Shown here: positions 55,487 through 64,000 of the stretch, in pieces
Numbering within the stretch: the stretch's first letter is position 1
How the letters are laid out: every line of letters begins with the position of its first letter
Origin: Mucilaginibacter ginsenosidivorax
Lineage (GTDB): Bacteria > Bacteroidota > Bacteroidia > Sphingobacteriales > Sphingobacteriaceae
Length of the DNA stretch: 64,000 nucleotides
Reading direction: 5' to 3'
Assembly: GCF_007971525.1 (NCBI RefSeq)
Contig: NZ_CP042437.1
Span: forward strand, 1,736,001-1,800,000
The notes under the pieces: model-generated
The model's database searches: none
Told to the model about the DNA's origin: nothing
Seen by the model: the letters and a program-made list of their open reading frames with translations, nothing else
Program-made: the position numbers and the translations under genes

Positions 55487-56809
55487 ATGGTGCGTAAATT
55501 AAAAAGATACTTTATTTTAATTGGGGCTTTATTTGCTTTTCAGCAGGTATTTGCGCAGCACGATTCGCCGGTTAACCCTAAAAAAGAAGATGACGAAAGC
55601 GTATCAACTATATTAAATATTAACAACAAAGACGGCATATTTAATTCGGTTGCATCATTTACCTTCGACGTAAAAAATACCTATGATACCCAACAGGAAG
55701 GCACGGTATCATACCTTATCACCGACGAAAAAGGTGTAAAAATTAAAACCCTTTCAAAACCTGTAAAAATTGAAAGAAAAAGCACGGAGCACTACAGCTT
55801 TGAAATCCCTGCGCTTAAAACCGGTTTTTATAAGCTTAACATGATGATCAACGTATCTGATTATGACGATACTACCCGACGGGCATTTGGCATCAGGGCC
55901 GATGAAGTAAAATCTGCATTTCCAAAACCTGCCGATTTTGATAGTTTCTGGGCTAATGCCAAAGCCGAGCTGGCTAAAGTAAAACCTCAATTTAAGGTAA
56001 CGGAGGACGTATCACAAAATACCGATAACCGGAGGGTTTTCCTCATCGAAATGAAATCGCTGGATAACCTTACTATCCGCGGGTGGATGACAATTCCTAA
56101 AAACAACAACAAAAACAAACAATTTTCGGTACTTTTAGGCTTACCAGGCTACCAGGTTACTTTAAAACCTATTGTAGGACGCGACGATGACCTGGCAATC
56201 ATCACCCTGAATACCAGGGGCCAGGGCAACAGCCGCGATGTTATACATACCGAACGCGATGCTTTTATATCATACAATATTGAAGACAGGGACAAATATG
56301 TGATGCGGGGCGTAATTATGGATTGCGTGCGCGCGGTTGATTTTATTTACTCGCGTAAGGAGTTAAGGCACGATCAAATCCTGGCTACCGGCGGCAGCAT
56401 GGGCGGCTACCTGGCCATTGCTCTTGCGGCATTGGATAAGCGGGTAACCATATGCTCGGCACAAAACCCCATCCTGAGCGATGTGCACAATTTGGTTGGT
56501 ACCGTTGAATGGCCAATAAAAGATATCAGAAAATATGTTGCCGGCAAACCTGGTGTAACATTTGACCAGGTTTTGCATAACATGGAATACTACGATACAA
56601 AAAACTTTGCAACTGATATTAAGTGCCCTATTCTGCTCGGTTTGGGTTTGCTTGATCCTTACGTGCCGCCGGGCAACGGCTTTGCGGTTTACAACTCTTT
56701 AAATACCGATAAAAAAGTTATGGTGTTTAAAGACCTGGGGCACGAGGTGAGCCAAAAATATAAGGATTACGAAGGTGCCTGGATGCGCGATACCTTTGGA
56801 TTATTTTAA
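55487..56809 (+). CDS. Secreted esterase, acetylxylan esterase (AXE1)-like, paralog 1
   Basis: 440 residues from the ATG at 55487, chosen because MVRKLKRYFILIGALFAFQ is a signal peptide. An N-terminal beta-sandwich (to about residue 145) precedes the hydrolase domain. Triad: Ser304 in TGGSMGGYLA, Asp390 in LGLLDPYVPP and His419 in DLGHEVS. DLAIITLNTRGQGNSRD is the AXE1-type strand. Likely deacetylates a polysaccharide in the periplasm or outside. A close paralog lies at 57731-59044. Confidence 0.88.
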   Translation: MVRKLKRYFILIGALFAFQQVFAQHDSPVNPKKEDDESVSTILNINNKDGIFNSVASFTFDVKNTYDTQQEGTVSYLITDEKGVKIKTLSKPVKIERKSTEHYSFEIPALKTGFYKLNMMINVSDYDDTTRRAFGIRADEVKSAFPKPADFDSFWANAKAELAKVKPQFKVTEDVSQNTDNRRVFLIEMKSLDNLTIRGWMTIPKNNNKNKQFSVLLGLPGYQVTLKPIVGRDDDLAIITLNTRGQGNSRDVIHTERDAFISYNIEDRDKYVMRGVIMDCVRAVDFIYSRKELRHDQILATGGSMGGYLAIALAALDKRVTICSAQNPILSDVHNLVGTVEWPIKDIRKYVAGKPGVTFDQVLHNMEYYDTKNFATDIKCPILLGLGLLDPYVPPGNGFAVYNSLNTDKKVMVFKDLGHEVSQKYKDYEGAWMRDTFGLF

Positions 56810-56819
56810 AGATATACCT

Positions 56820-57707
56820 ATGGATAAAAACTTGACCTTAAACAAAAAGCTATTTAAATACCTGCTTGCAGTGTTAATACTAATAGCTTTTGCGCCACGT
56901 TACAGCTATGCCGATGGCTTTCCGGTAAGGCCGGGCCGGTTCATTTTATCACCATCGGTAAGTTACTTTTTTGCCAACAAGCAATTCGATTCCACAAGTC
57001 ACCGGCGGGCATTTGACGACAACGGACGTTTTCATTCTGTTAGTTATGCCTTTTATAGCGAATATGGCATCAGCAGAAAGTTTACCCTATCTGCCCTGGT
57101 ACCTTATTCCATGAATTACTTTAATACCGATAGTATAACACATGCCATTACCACATCGGGTTTGCAGGATATTGAAATTGGTCTTAAATATTACCTGGCC
57201 AACATCAATTACAAATACTACTTCAGCATAAAAGCTACCGGTATTATCCCTACCTACCGCAATAATGCAAGCCTGGGTTATGGATACTACGGATCGGAGC
57301 TTAAGCTTGCCTTTGCCGGCAGCGGGCATTTATTTGGCAAACAAAGCTATTTTGTTGCCGAAAATGCCGTGCGCGAATATTTTGGAAGCGAATCTGTTTT
57401 CCAGGACAGGTATAACCTAACGTATGGTTTAACGCTTGATAAAAAGTTCAGGGAGCAATTCTCGATAAGTATTGGCGGCTTTTACGCTACCAGCAATAAT
57501 TCATTTATAAATCCTAATCCTATTATTTCGGCAAATCCTAATACCAGTAAAAATTTTGCGTTTAACCAGGTATCGGCAAGTTATGGCCATGCTTTTACTA
57601 AAAACTTATCGCTGTTTTTAACCGGCGGAACTTTTATAACCGGCCGCAATACTGGTGCGGGTACAAGCCTTTCGGCATCGTTGAATTACAGGTTAGATAC
57701 CCGTTAG
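56820..57707 (+). CDS. Outer-membrane beta-barrel protein (transporter-like)
   Basis: 295 residues from the ATG at 56820. The N-terminal hydrophobic segment LLAVLILIAFAPRYSYA is a signal peptide. The rest has alternating aromatic strands (FILSPSVSYFFANKQF, IEIGLKYYLANINYKYYFSI, FSISIGGFYATSNNSF) ending NYRLDTR. It starts 10 bases after the first esterase and precedes the second, so all three are probably co-transcribed; a pore or a surface anchor for the same substrate would fit. Confidence 0.78.
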   Translation: MDKNLTLNKKLFKYLLAVLILIAFAPRYSYADGFPVRPGRFILSPSVSYFFANKQFDSTSHRRAFDDNGRFHSVSYAFYSEYGISRKFTLSALVPYSMNYFNTDSITHAITTSGLQDIEIGLKYYLANINYKYYFSIKATGIIPTYRNNASLGYGYYGSELKLAFAGSGHLFGKQSYFVAENAVREYFGSESVFQDRYNLTYGLTLDKKFREQFSISIGGFYATSNNSFINPNPIISANPNTSKNFAFNQVSASYGHAFTKNLSLFLTGGTFITGRNTGAGTSLSASLNYRLDTR

Positions 57708-57730
57708 TTTTAGCATATATTTAATACAGA

Positions 57731-59044
57731 ATGATGATCAGCCTAAAATCCCTTATCCCGATAATTCAACTCGCCATATTTTTAACGATAGAACATGCAA
57801 ACGCGAAAACACCTGTTCATAAAGCTGATCAGGAAGTATCAACCACGCTTATAGCAGGGAGTAAAGATGCCGTTTTTAGCAGCCGCGCCAGTTATACCTT
57901 CAACGTAAAAAACACTACCGATGCGCCGCAAACCGGTACGGTATCGTACATAGCGGTTACGCCTGCCGGGGTTACAGTTGCAAAAGAAAGCAGGAAGGTA
58001 AATATATCCAAACAAAGCAGCAGCCGCTTCGATTTTACCATACCCGAACAAAAACCAGGATTTTATAAGATCAACTTCATGATCAATGTATCTGATTACG
58101 ACGACACAACACGCCGCGTGTTTGGCATCCGCCCGGAAGAGATCCAATCGCAACATGGTCGCCCTGCTGATTTTGACAGTTTTTGGCAAGCTACCAAAAG
58201 TGAATTAGCCACGGTTAATCCGCAATTCAAGATGATCGAAAAAGCCGATCAGGAAACCGAAAACCGCAAGGTTTATTTAATAGAGATGCGCTCACTGGAT
58301 AATATCACAGTTCGCGGCTGGCTAACTATTCCTAAAAGCACCATTAAAAATAAACGATTTAGCACCTTTTTGGCATTGCCCGGCTACCAGGTTGATTTAA
58401 AACCCATGTTGGGAGAGGATGATGATATAGCCATTATGGCCCTTAATGTACGTGGCCAGGGCAACAGCCGCGATGTTATTCACCCTAAAAGGCTCGATTT
58501 TATTAGCCTGAACGTAGAGGATAAAAACAAATATGTGCTTCGCGGGGCCATTATGGACTGTATCCGTGCGATAGATTTCATTTATTCGCGACCCGAGCTT
58601 GACCCTAAACGCATCGAGGTGTCTGGTGGCAGTATGGGCGGTTTCCTTGCGGCCGCAGTGGCGGGGTTAGACAACCGTGTGCAGCTCATCTCATCACAAA
58701 ATCCTATCCTGAGCGACATCCGCAACCTTTCTGACCAGGACGACTGGCCTATGTACGATTTACACAAATACGCAGGCGAAAAAGGGATTAAATTTGATAA
58801 GGTATTGGACAACCTCGATTATTTCGACATCAAAAACTTTGCGCAAAATATTCAAACCCCTATCCTGCTGGGTATCGGCTTGCTTGACCACCTTGCGCCC
58901 CCTAATAACGAATATGCTTTTTACAATCTCATCCCCCGCAAGTACCGCGGCATTATGGTTTTTAAAGATCTTGGCCACGAAGTACCAATGACCTATATCA
59001 TAAAAGAAGGGCATAGAATGCGCGATAAGTTTGGCTTGTTTTAA
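57731..59044 (+). CDS. Secreted esterase, acetylxylan esterase (AXE1)-like, paralog 2
   Basis: 437 residues, colinear with the first esterase along its whole length, with the same sandwich plus hydrolase arrangement. Triad: Ser301 (SGGSMGGFLA), Asp386 (IGLLDHLAPP) and His416 (DLGHEVP). Signal peptide SLIPIIQLAIFLTIEHANA. Both copies keep VSDYDDTTRR and PADFDSFW. The two have clearly diverged, so they may act on different acyl groups. The final codons belong to a 22-bp sequence that is duplicated beyond a hairpin. Confidence 0.88.
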   Translation: MMISLKSLIPIIQLAIFLTIEHANAKTPVHKADQEVSTTLIAGSKDAVFSSRASYTFNVKNTTDAPQTGTVSYIAVTPAGVTVAKESRKVNISKQSSSRFDFTIPEQKPGFYKINFMINVSDYDDTTRRVFGIRPEEIQSQHGRPADFDSFWQATKSELATVNPQFKMIEKADQETENRKVYLIEMRSLDNITVRGWLTIPKSTIKNKRFSTFLALPGYQVDLKPMLGEDDDIAIMALNVRGQGNSRDVIHPKRLDFISLNVEDKNKYVLRGAIMDCIRAIDFIYSRPELDPKRIEVSGGSMGGFLAAAVAGLDNRVQLISSQNPILSDIRNLSDQDDWPMYDLHKYAGEKGIKFDKVLDNLDYFDIKNFAQNIQTPILLGIGLLDHLAPPNNEYAFYNLIPRKYRGIMVFKDLGHEVPMTYIIKEGHRMRDKFGLF

Positions 59045-59116
59045 AATGTAAATGCTACCGCGGGTTTAGTGAAGCGTAACCCGCGGCAGCATACATAAGT
59101 TTGGCTTGTTTTAAAA
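59025..59116. repeat. REP hairpin between perfect 22-bp direct repeats
   Basis: Direct repeats 59025-59046 and 59095-59116 (starting ATAAGTTTGGCTTGTT) are identical over 22 bases. Between them is a 48-bp insert holding the hairpin GCTACCGCGGGTTTAG and AAGCGTAACCCGCGGCAGC (59054-59090). The left repeat contains the last codons and stop of the esterase gene. Confidence 0.88.
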
Positions 59117-59121
59117 GTACA

Positions 59122-60858
59122 TTACAGTAAATCCTTCAAATGCTTATAGTTGGCCTTCACGGTGTCCAATACCTCGTCCATATGGCCGTTAAGCATTAAT
59201 TTGGTCATGGAAACCGCCATGCCTGCAACCTGTTTCAATTCAATTTTCGGTGGCATAGCCAGGGCATTAGGGTCGGTAAAAACATTTACCAGCGCCGGGC
59301 CGTCAAAAGCAAGGGCATTACTTATAGCCTGCCTTACATCGCCAGGTTCGGTAACAGTGAAACCTTTAATGCCCATAGCCTGGGAAACCAGTGCAAAATC
59401 TGGGTTGTACATATCGGTTTGCCAATCGGGCAGGCCGGCAACTTCCATCTCCAGCTTTACCATACCTAACGATCGGTTATTAAAAACAATAATTTTAACA
59501 GGCAATTTGTACTGAACAATGGTTGCCAGGTCGCCCAAAAGCATCGATAGCCCGCCATCGCCGCAAAGGGCTATCACCTGTTGTGCTGGCCGCGCCAGTG
59601 CCGCGCCTATGGCCTGGGGCATGGCATTAGCCATCGAGCCATGATTAAAGGAACCTATCATTTGTCGCTTACCTGTAGCATTAATATAGCGCGAGCCCCA
59701 TACGCACGACATCCCCGTATCTACTGTAAAAATTGCATCCCCGGCGGCAAGTTTATCCAGTACATGAGCCACAAACTCGGGGTGAATTTTATCGGTTTCG
59801 CCGCTATTGTCCACGTAGGTTTGCATTTTATCTTTAACATCGGCATACACTTTTAGCTGGGCCTGCAAAAAGCTGTTGTCCTGTTTTTGGGAGATGAGGG
59901 GCAGCAGCGCTATTAAAGTATCTTTTACGGTTCCGCATAAACCAACATCAACTTTGGCGCGGCGGCCAAGCCGTTCGGGCTTAATATCTACCTGTACTAT
60001 TTTACAGTCTGCAGGCATAAAAGGGGTATACGGAAAATCGGTACCCAGCAAAATCAGCAGATCGCACTCATGCATACTGTGGTAAGCCGATGGCAGGCCA
60101 AGCAAGCCCGTCATGCCCACTTCATTAGGATTATCATACTGGATATCCATTTTAGCACGAAACGAATAGGCTACCGTAGCGTTCAGCTTTTGCGATAACT
60201 CCACCACCTGGTCATGCGCACCGGCAGCACCGATACCGCAAAATATGGTGATCTTATTATAACGGTTAACCAATGCGGCTAATTCATACAAGTCAGCATC
60301 TGTGGGGCGGACAACCGGCGCAGGCGTAAAGTTTTGGATTGATGTTTCTATTTCAACGGCATCCATTGCGGCTAAATCTCCCGGCAGGCCAATTACGGCA
60401 ACACCTTTTTGATGCAATGCGCTTTGAATACCGGCCTGCAGCATGCGCGGCAATTGTTTTGGTGTGGTAGCTATCTGGTTATAATAACTGCAATCATCAA
60501 ATAGCTTAATGGTATTAGTTTCCTGGAAATAGTTTGTACCAAACTCAAAGCTGGCAATTGTTGATGCAATGGCTATAACAGGTGCACCCGAGCGGTGGGC
60601 ATCATACAGGCCATTAATTAAATGTACATGGCCCGGTCCGCTGCTGCCGGCGCAACAGGCAAGGCCGTTTAGCTGCGCTTCGGCGCCGGCGGCATAGGCC
60701 CCCGCCTCTTCATGCCGAACATGCACCCACTGAATACTGCCTTCGCGCCTTACGGCATCATTTACTTCGTTAAGGCTATCGCCCGTTACCGCGTAAATTC
60801 TTTTGATGCCGGCATCTACCAACATCTGTACCAATTGGTCTGCAACTTTTTTTGCCAT
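59122..60858 (-). CDS. poxB: Pyruvate oxidase / pyruvate:quinone dehydrogenase, PoxB type
   Basis: 578-residue ThDP flavoenzyme, colinear with E. coli PoxB from memory: RIYAVTGDSLN, HVRHEEAGAYAAGAEAQL (catalytic Glu near 50), INGLYDAHR, GSFNHGSMANAMPQAIGAAL, and the ThDP site ALCGDGGLSMLLGDLATIVQ followed by NNRSLGMVKLEME. The E. coli C-terminal membrane-activation helix is only loosely kept (GHMDEVLDTVKANYKHL). It decarboxylates pyruvate to acetate and CO2, passing electrons to quinone. Confidence 0.92.
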   Translation of the reverse strand: MAKKVADQLVQMLVDAGIKRIYAVTGDSLNEVNDAVRREGSIQWVHVRHEEAGAYAAGAEAQLNGLACCAGSSGPGHVHLINGLYDAHRSGAPVIAIASTIASFEFGTNYFQETNTIKLFDDCSYYNQIATTPKQLPRMLQAGIQSALHQKGVAVIGLPGDLAAMDAVEIETSIQNFTPAPVVRPTDADLYELAALVNRYNKITIFCGIGAAGAHDQVVELSQKLNATVAYSFRAKMDIQYDNPNEVGMTGLLGLPSAYHSMHECDLLILLGTDFPYTPFMPADCKIVQVDIKPERLGRRAKVDVGLCGTVKDTLIALLPLISQKQDNSFLQAQLKVYADVKDKMQTYVDNSGETDKIHPEFVAHVLDKLAAGDAIFTVDTGMSCVWGSRYINATGKRQMIGSFNHGSMANAMPQAIGAALARPAQQVIALCGDGGLSMLLGDLATIVQYKLPVKIIVFNNRSLGMVKLEMEVAGLPDWQTDMYNPDFALVSQAMGIKGFTVTEPGDVRQAISNALAFDGPALVNVFTDPNALAMPPKIELKQVAGMAVSMTKLMLNGHMDEVLDTVKANYKHLKDLL

Positions 60859-60952
60859 GTCAATTTTGATTATCTTTTGTATAGCTTAACCAAATTACAG
60901 GGCAAGGGTTTTCAATTTATCCCTTATTGCCGATAAAATATTTTATAGGCCA

Positions 60953-63900
60953 TCAGGCTTTTTGCTTATAAGTAGTCGAAACATTTTTCAACATATCAAT
61001 GATCTCGTTCAGCTTCATTGGTTTGGCTATATAATTATCCATACCGGCCTGCAGGCATACTTCTTTATCCTCGGCCATAGCGTTTGCCGTCATGGCAATG
61101 ATATAGGGTTGCTGCCTGCTGTTTTTTCTAATATTAGCGGTTGTTTCCAGTCCGTCCATCCCGGGCATTTGTACGTCCATCAGCACCACATCAAAATCGT
61201 TTTTTTCCATTTCAGTCAAAACTTCAAAACCATTCTGAACCATTTGGGGCGCGTAGCCCAGCTTACTTAAAATGCGTTGTATCAATTTCTGATTTACAGG
61301 ATTATCTTCGGCAACAAGTATGCTAAGCGGGTTTTGCACCGCAAAATCAACCGAGAGTATTTGTTTGCTTTTACCTTCAGGCAGCGAATTGTTATTATTT
61401 AAATTTAAAGCTATTTGCAGGCTGTTAAATAAGTACTGTTGTTTAACAGGCTTTATTAAAATAGCTGCAAATAATCCCGGAAACTTTTTCCTGCTCTCAT
61501 CGCCTATTGAACTAAGCATAATAACCGGTATTAATTCATTAATGCTCTTTATCGCTTTGGTTAGGCCAACGCCGTCCATCCCGGGCATTTCCATATCGGT
61601 AATAACCAATTGTATACTGCTATCAGTTACCAATTGATTAAGGGCTTCTTTACCCGAAGTAGCTGCAGTAACCTCCATTCCCCAGTTCTCAAGCTGGTTT
61701 TTTAAAATCTTGAGGTTGGTTGTGTTATCATCCACAATCAATACCTGCACGCCTTTAAAACCCGCGGTTGTATACATCTCATCGCGCGGCGCTTTAGCAT
61801 CACTTACCCCGGCGGTAATGGTAAAATTAAAAACCGAGCCTTCTGAAGGCAGGCTTTGAACCCAAATCTCGCCCCCCATAAACTCAACAAGCTTTTTGCT
61901 GATTACCAAGCCAAGCCCTGTGCCCCCATATTTTCGGGTGGTGGAAGAATCTACCTGGCTAAAAGGCTTAAATAAATTTGATAACTTATTTTCAGGAACA
62001 CCAATACCGGTATCCTTCACACTAAAGCCTATCAGTATATTACCGTCATGAGGTTTGGATGCCGCAAAAACCCTTATAAATATTTCGCCTTTCTCGGTAA
62101 ATTTTATGGCGTTACTTACCAGGTTTATCAACACCTGTTTAAGCCTAAGTTCGTCGCCTACAATGCATGCCGGTACATCAGTATCTATTTCGTAAATTAA
62201 ATCAATATGTTTTTCGGCAATTTTGGTCGAGAACACATCCATCACATTTTCTATGCTTTTGCGAAGCACAAAATCCTCATGTTCAATTTCAATTTTCCCC
62301 GATTCTATTTTAGAAAAATCAAGAATATCGTTAATCACATTCAGCAAGCTTTCACCGCAATTGATAATCGTATCGGTATACTCACGCTGCTCGCTATCAA
62401 GATTGGTTTCGGCCAATAATGATCCCATTCCTATTACACCATTCATTGGGGTGCGTATTTCATGGCTCATGGTGGCCAAAAAAGTACTTTTTGCCAGGTT
62501 GGCTTTTTCGGCTTCTTCGCGGGCCAAATGCTCCTGGTGTTTTTGTTCGGTAAGCAGCTGGTTAAGCACTTTAAGGTCGTCAGCCTGCTCAAGCAACTTG
62601 TCCGATTTTATAGTTAATTCGGTATTTAACGAGTGTAATTCTTCTGATTGCGCCTGTAGCTCTTCGGCCTGCGCCTGCAACGCTTCTGATTGCGTTTGCA
62701 ATTCTTCGGCTTTATTCGCAATATCGGCAGTGCGTTCTTTAACCTGCTTTTCAAGCGCTATTTTTTGCTTGTTGATACCATCGATACGGTGGCGGTAATA
62801 GGAATAAATGCCAACAATAAAAGTTAGCGCCGCCAAAATACGGAACCAAAGCGTTTGCCAGTAAGGAGGCGTAATAATAACCCGAACCGAAGCAGTTTTG
62901 GGGTTCCAAAAGCCATCGTTATTTGATGCTTTTACCCTGAATGTATAAGTACCCGGATCAAGATTGGTATAAGTAGCTCTTTTTGTAGCATCGGCAGTTG
63001 TCCAGCTTGTATCAAATCCTTCCAACTTGTACGCATAACTGTTATTTTCGGGTATTACATAATTCAACCCGTTAAATTCAAAAGTAAGCGATGTTTGCCT
63101 GTAGTTTAAATGCAGTTGCCTGGTTAAAGAAATATCGGTTTTTAATATAGAATCCTTTTCGCCCGGAACGATGGTTTTATTAAAAATCTGCAGCCCGGTA
63201 ATAAAAACAGGCGGCAGAAAGGTGTTAATTTTGATATTTTTAGGATAAAAAGTAGTGAGCCCTTTGGTACCGCCAAAAAACATTTCGCCATCTTTTGCCC
63301 TTAAAAACGAATTGGATTCAAATTCAATTCCTTGCAGGCCATCATGAATATTAAATTTTTTATAGGTGTGCTTATCCGGATTAAACATAGACAAGCCATC
63401 ATTAGCCGATACCCATAGGTTGCCAAATTCATCTTCGGTTATACCTTTGATCATATCATCAAACTGGCCTGGTTGTTTATTGTAAAGAGCAAACGCGTTT
63501 TTTTTCGCATCAAAAAGATACAAGCCCGTTTGGCCAATCCAAAGGCGCCCCTTATGATCGGTAAAAATCACCCGGATATCGGGCTTCTTGGCCAATTCAT
63601 TAAAATAATGAGAGAACCTCCTGCTTTTTAAATTATAACAGTTTAAGCCGCCGTCGTCGCCGCCAAACCAAACATTGCCGGCTTTATCCTGGTTAATCAC
63701 AAATACGTTATTCCCCAAAAATTCGGTAACACCATCAGGATCTTTGGTAACACGCCTGAATTGATGGGTTTTAGCATCCAGCAGGTTAAGCCCCCCGCCA
63801 AAAGTGCCTACCCACAGGTTGCCCTCGCTATCCTGGAATGTTTTAAATACCATATCCGAGCTAATGGTTGTTTTGTCATTCGGATTATTTTTAAAACGGG

Positions 63901-64000
63901 TAAACCTGGTGCTCCCCGGGCGGAGCAGGTTTAACCCGCCGGCCCAGGTACTTATCCACAGGTTTTTATCCAGGTCTTCGGTAATATCAAGCACTGCGTC
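60953..64000 (-). CDS. Hybrid sensor kinase with propeller sensor and two receivers (N-terminus cut by window)
   Basis: The frame continues past the right edge, so 1016 codons are visible and the true start is outside. Numbering from residue 1 at 63994: two-component regulator propeller repeats ([32 protein letters not shown]) to about 265; Y_Y_Y domain (about 310-375, [12 protein letters not shown]); one membrane helix (about 380-400); coiled coil (about 405-500) with [13 protein letters not shown] repeats; HisKA with [16 protein letters not shown] (His near 510); HATPase ([19 protein letters not shown]); REC1 with [10 protein letters not shown] (near 798); REC2 with [10 protein letters not shown] (near 938). 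Unlike the HTCS regulators of polysaccharide loci, no AraC-type DNA-binding domain is present. Confidence 0.93.
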   Translation of the reverse strand, partial: DAVLDITEDLDKNLWISTWAGGLNLLRPGSTRFTRFKNNPNDKTTISSDMVFKTFQDSEGNLWVGTFGGGLNLLDAKTHQFRRVTKDPDGVTEFLGNNVFVINQDKAGNVWFGGDDGGLNCYNLKSRRFSHYFNELAKKPDIRVIFTDHKGRLWIGQTGLYLFDAKKNAFALYNKQPGQFDDMIKGITEDEFGNLWVSANDGLSMFNPDKHTYKKFNIHDGLQGIEFESNSFLRAKDGEMFFGGTKGLTTFYPKNIKINTFLPPVFITGLQIFNKTIVPGEKDSILKTDISLTRQLHLNYRQTSLTFEFNGLNYVIPENNSYAYKLEGFDTSWTTADATKRATYTNLDPGTYTFRVKASNNDGFWNPKTASVRVIITPPYWQTLWFRILAALTFIVGIYSYYRHRIDGINKQKIALEKQVKERTADIANKAEELQTQSEALQAQAEELQAQSEELHSLNTELTIKSDKLLEQADDLKVLNQLLTEQKHQEHLAREEAEKANLAKSTFLATMSHEIRTPMNGVIGMGSLLAETNLDSEQREYTDTIINCGESLLNVINDILDFSKIESGKIEIEHEDFVLRKSIENVMDVFSTKIAEKHIDLIYEIDTDVPACIVGDELRLKQVLINLVSNAIKFTEKGEIFIRVFAASKPHDGNILIGFSVKDTGIGVPENKLSNLFKPFSQVDSSTTRKYGGTGLGLVISKKLVEFMGGEIWVQSLPSEGSVFNFTITAGVSDAKAPRDEMYTTAGFKGVQVLIVDDNTTNLKILKNQLENWGMEVTAATSGKEALNQLVTDSSIQLVITDMEMPGMDGVGLTKAIKSINELIPVIMLSSIGDESRKKFPGLFAAILIKPVKQQYLFNSLQIALNLNNNNSLPEGKSKQILSVDFAVQNPLSILVAEDNPVNQKLIQRILSKLGYAPQMVQNGFEVLTEMEKNDFDVVLMDVQMPGMDGLETTANIRKNSRQQPYIIAMTANAMAEDKEVCLQAGMDNYIAKPMKLNEIIDMLKNVSTTYKQKA

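Overview
The window looks like chromosome from a Bacteroidota bacterium of the Sphingobacteriaceae (Mucilaginibacter/Pedobacter-like). The inference rests on the protein style (DUF5995, DNRLRE lipoprotein, Y_Y_Y hybrid kinase, two-gene atpD-atpC unit, short LeuA, HemC-HemD fusion, HemJ), on TAnnTTTG -7 promoter boxes instead of E. coli-type promoters, on A-rich leaders in place of clear Shine-Dalgarno sites, and on the many short palindromic elements between genes. Species cannot be fixed from the sequence alone.

Layout. 1-1281: 5' part of a serine hydrolase gene (minus strand). 1282-2216: non-coding repeat debris. 2217-7116: an AT-rich island holding two orphan genes, an unrecognised 405-residue protein and a 930-residue NACHT-type STAND NTPase. 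The island is bounded by two related elements of about 280-300 bp in inverted orientation, and a 136-bp palindrome separates the two genes. It is the best candidate for a poorly described (probably anti-phage) system. 7178-9736: two secreted proteins, one a YWKNG-repeat propeller fused to a degenerate FKBP domain. 10132-23985: a leftward branched-chain amino acid locus, ilvD-ilvB-ilvN-ilvC-leuC-leuD-leuB-leuA-ilvA, with two methyltransferases and a frameshifted GxxExxY gene inserted. Almost every gap in it carries a different palindromic repeat. 24512-26357: atpD-atpC. 26634-28963: SGNH lipoprotein and quinone reductase. 29040-38826: heme biosynthesis (hemC-hemD fusion, hemB, hemL, hemE, hemJ) with a two-component system embedded between hemL and hemE; hemA lies apart at 45938-47164. 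38827-42185: two PIN-domain toxin-antitoxin pairs around a membrane protein and an amidohydrolase. 42352-44575: ECF sigma factor, membrane-anchored partner and outer-membrane barrel. 44760-53175: orphan ABC ATPase, hemA, DoxX-like protein, GNAT-nitrilase fusion, hydrolases, DUF5995 protein and a TIGR01212 radical SAM protein. 54244-59044: membrane acyltransferase, two paralogous secreted esterases and a barrel protein. 59122-64000: PoxB-type pyruvate oxidase and a hybrid sensor kinase cut by the window end.

How the parts work together. The ilv-leu genes supply all steps from threonine and pyruvate to the keto acids of isoleucine, valine and leucine except the final transaminase. The hem genes cover glutamyl-tRNA to coproporphyrinogen III, plus HemJ for protoporphyrinogen oxidation; hemF/hemN and hemH are not in the window. 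No tRNA, rRNA, CRISPR array or recognisable transposase or integrase was seen.

The most unusual layer is the repeats. Several REP-like families sit exactly at gene boundaries: some supply stop codons, and some place a G-rich end just before start codons. One hairpin sits between perfect 22-bp direct repeats, which suggests recent mobility.
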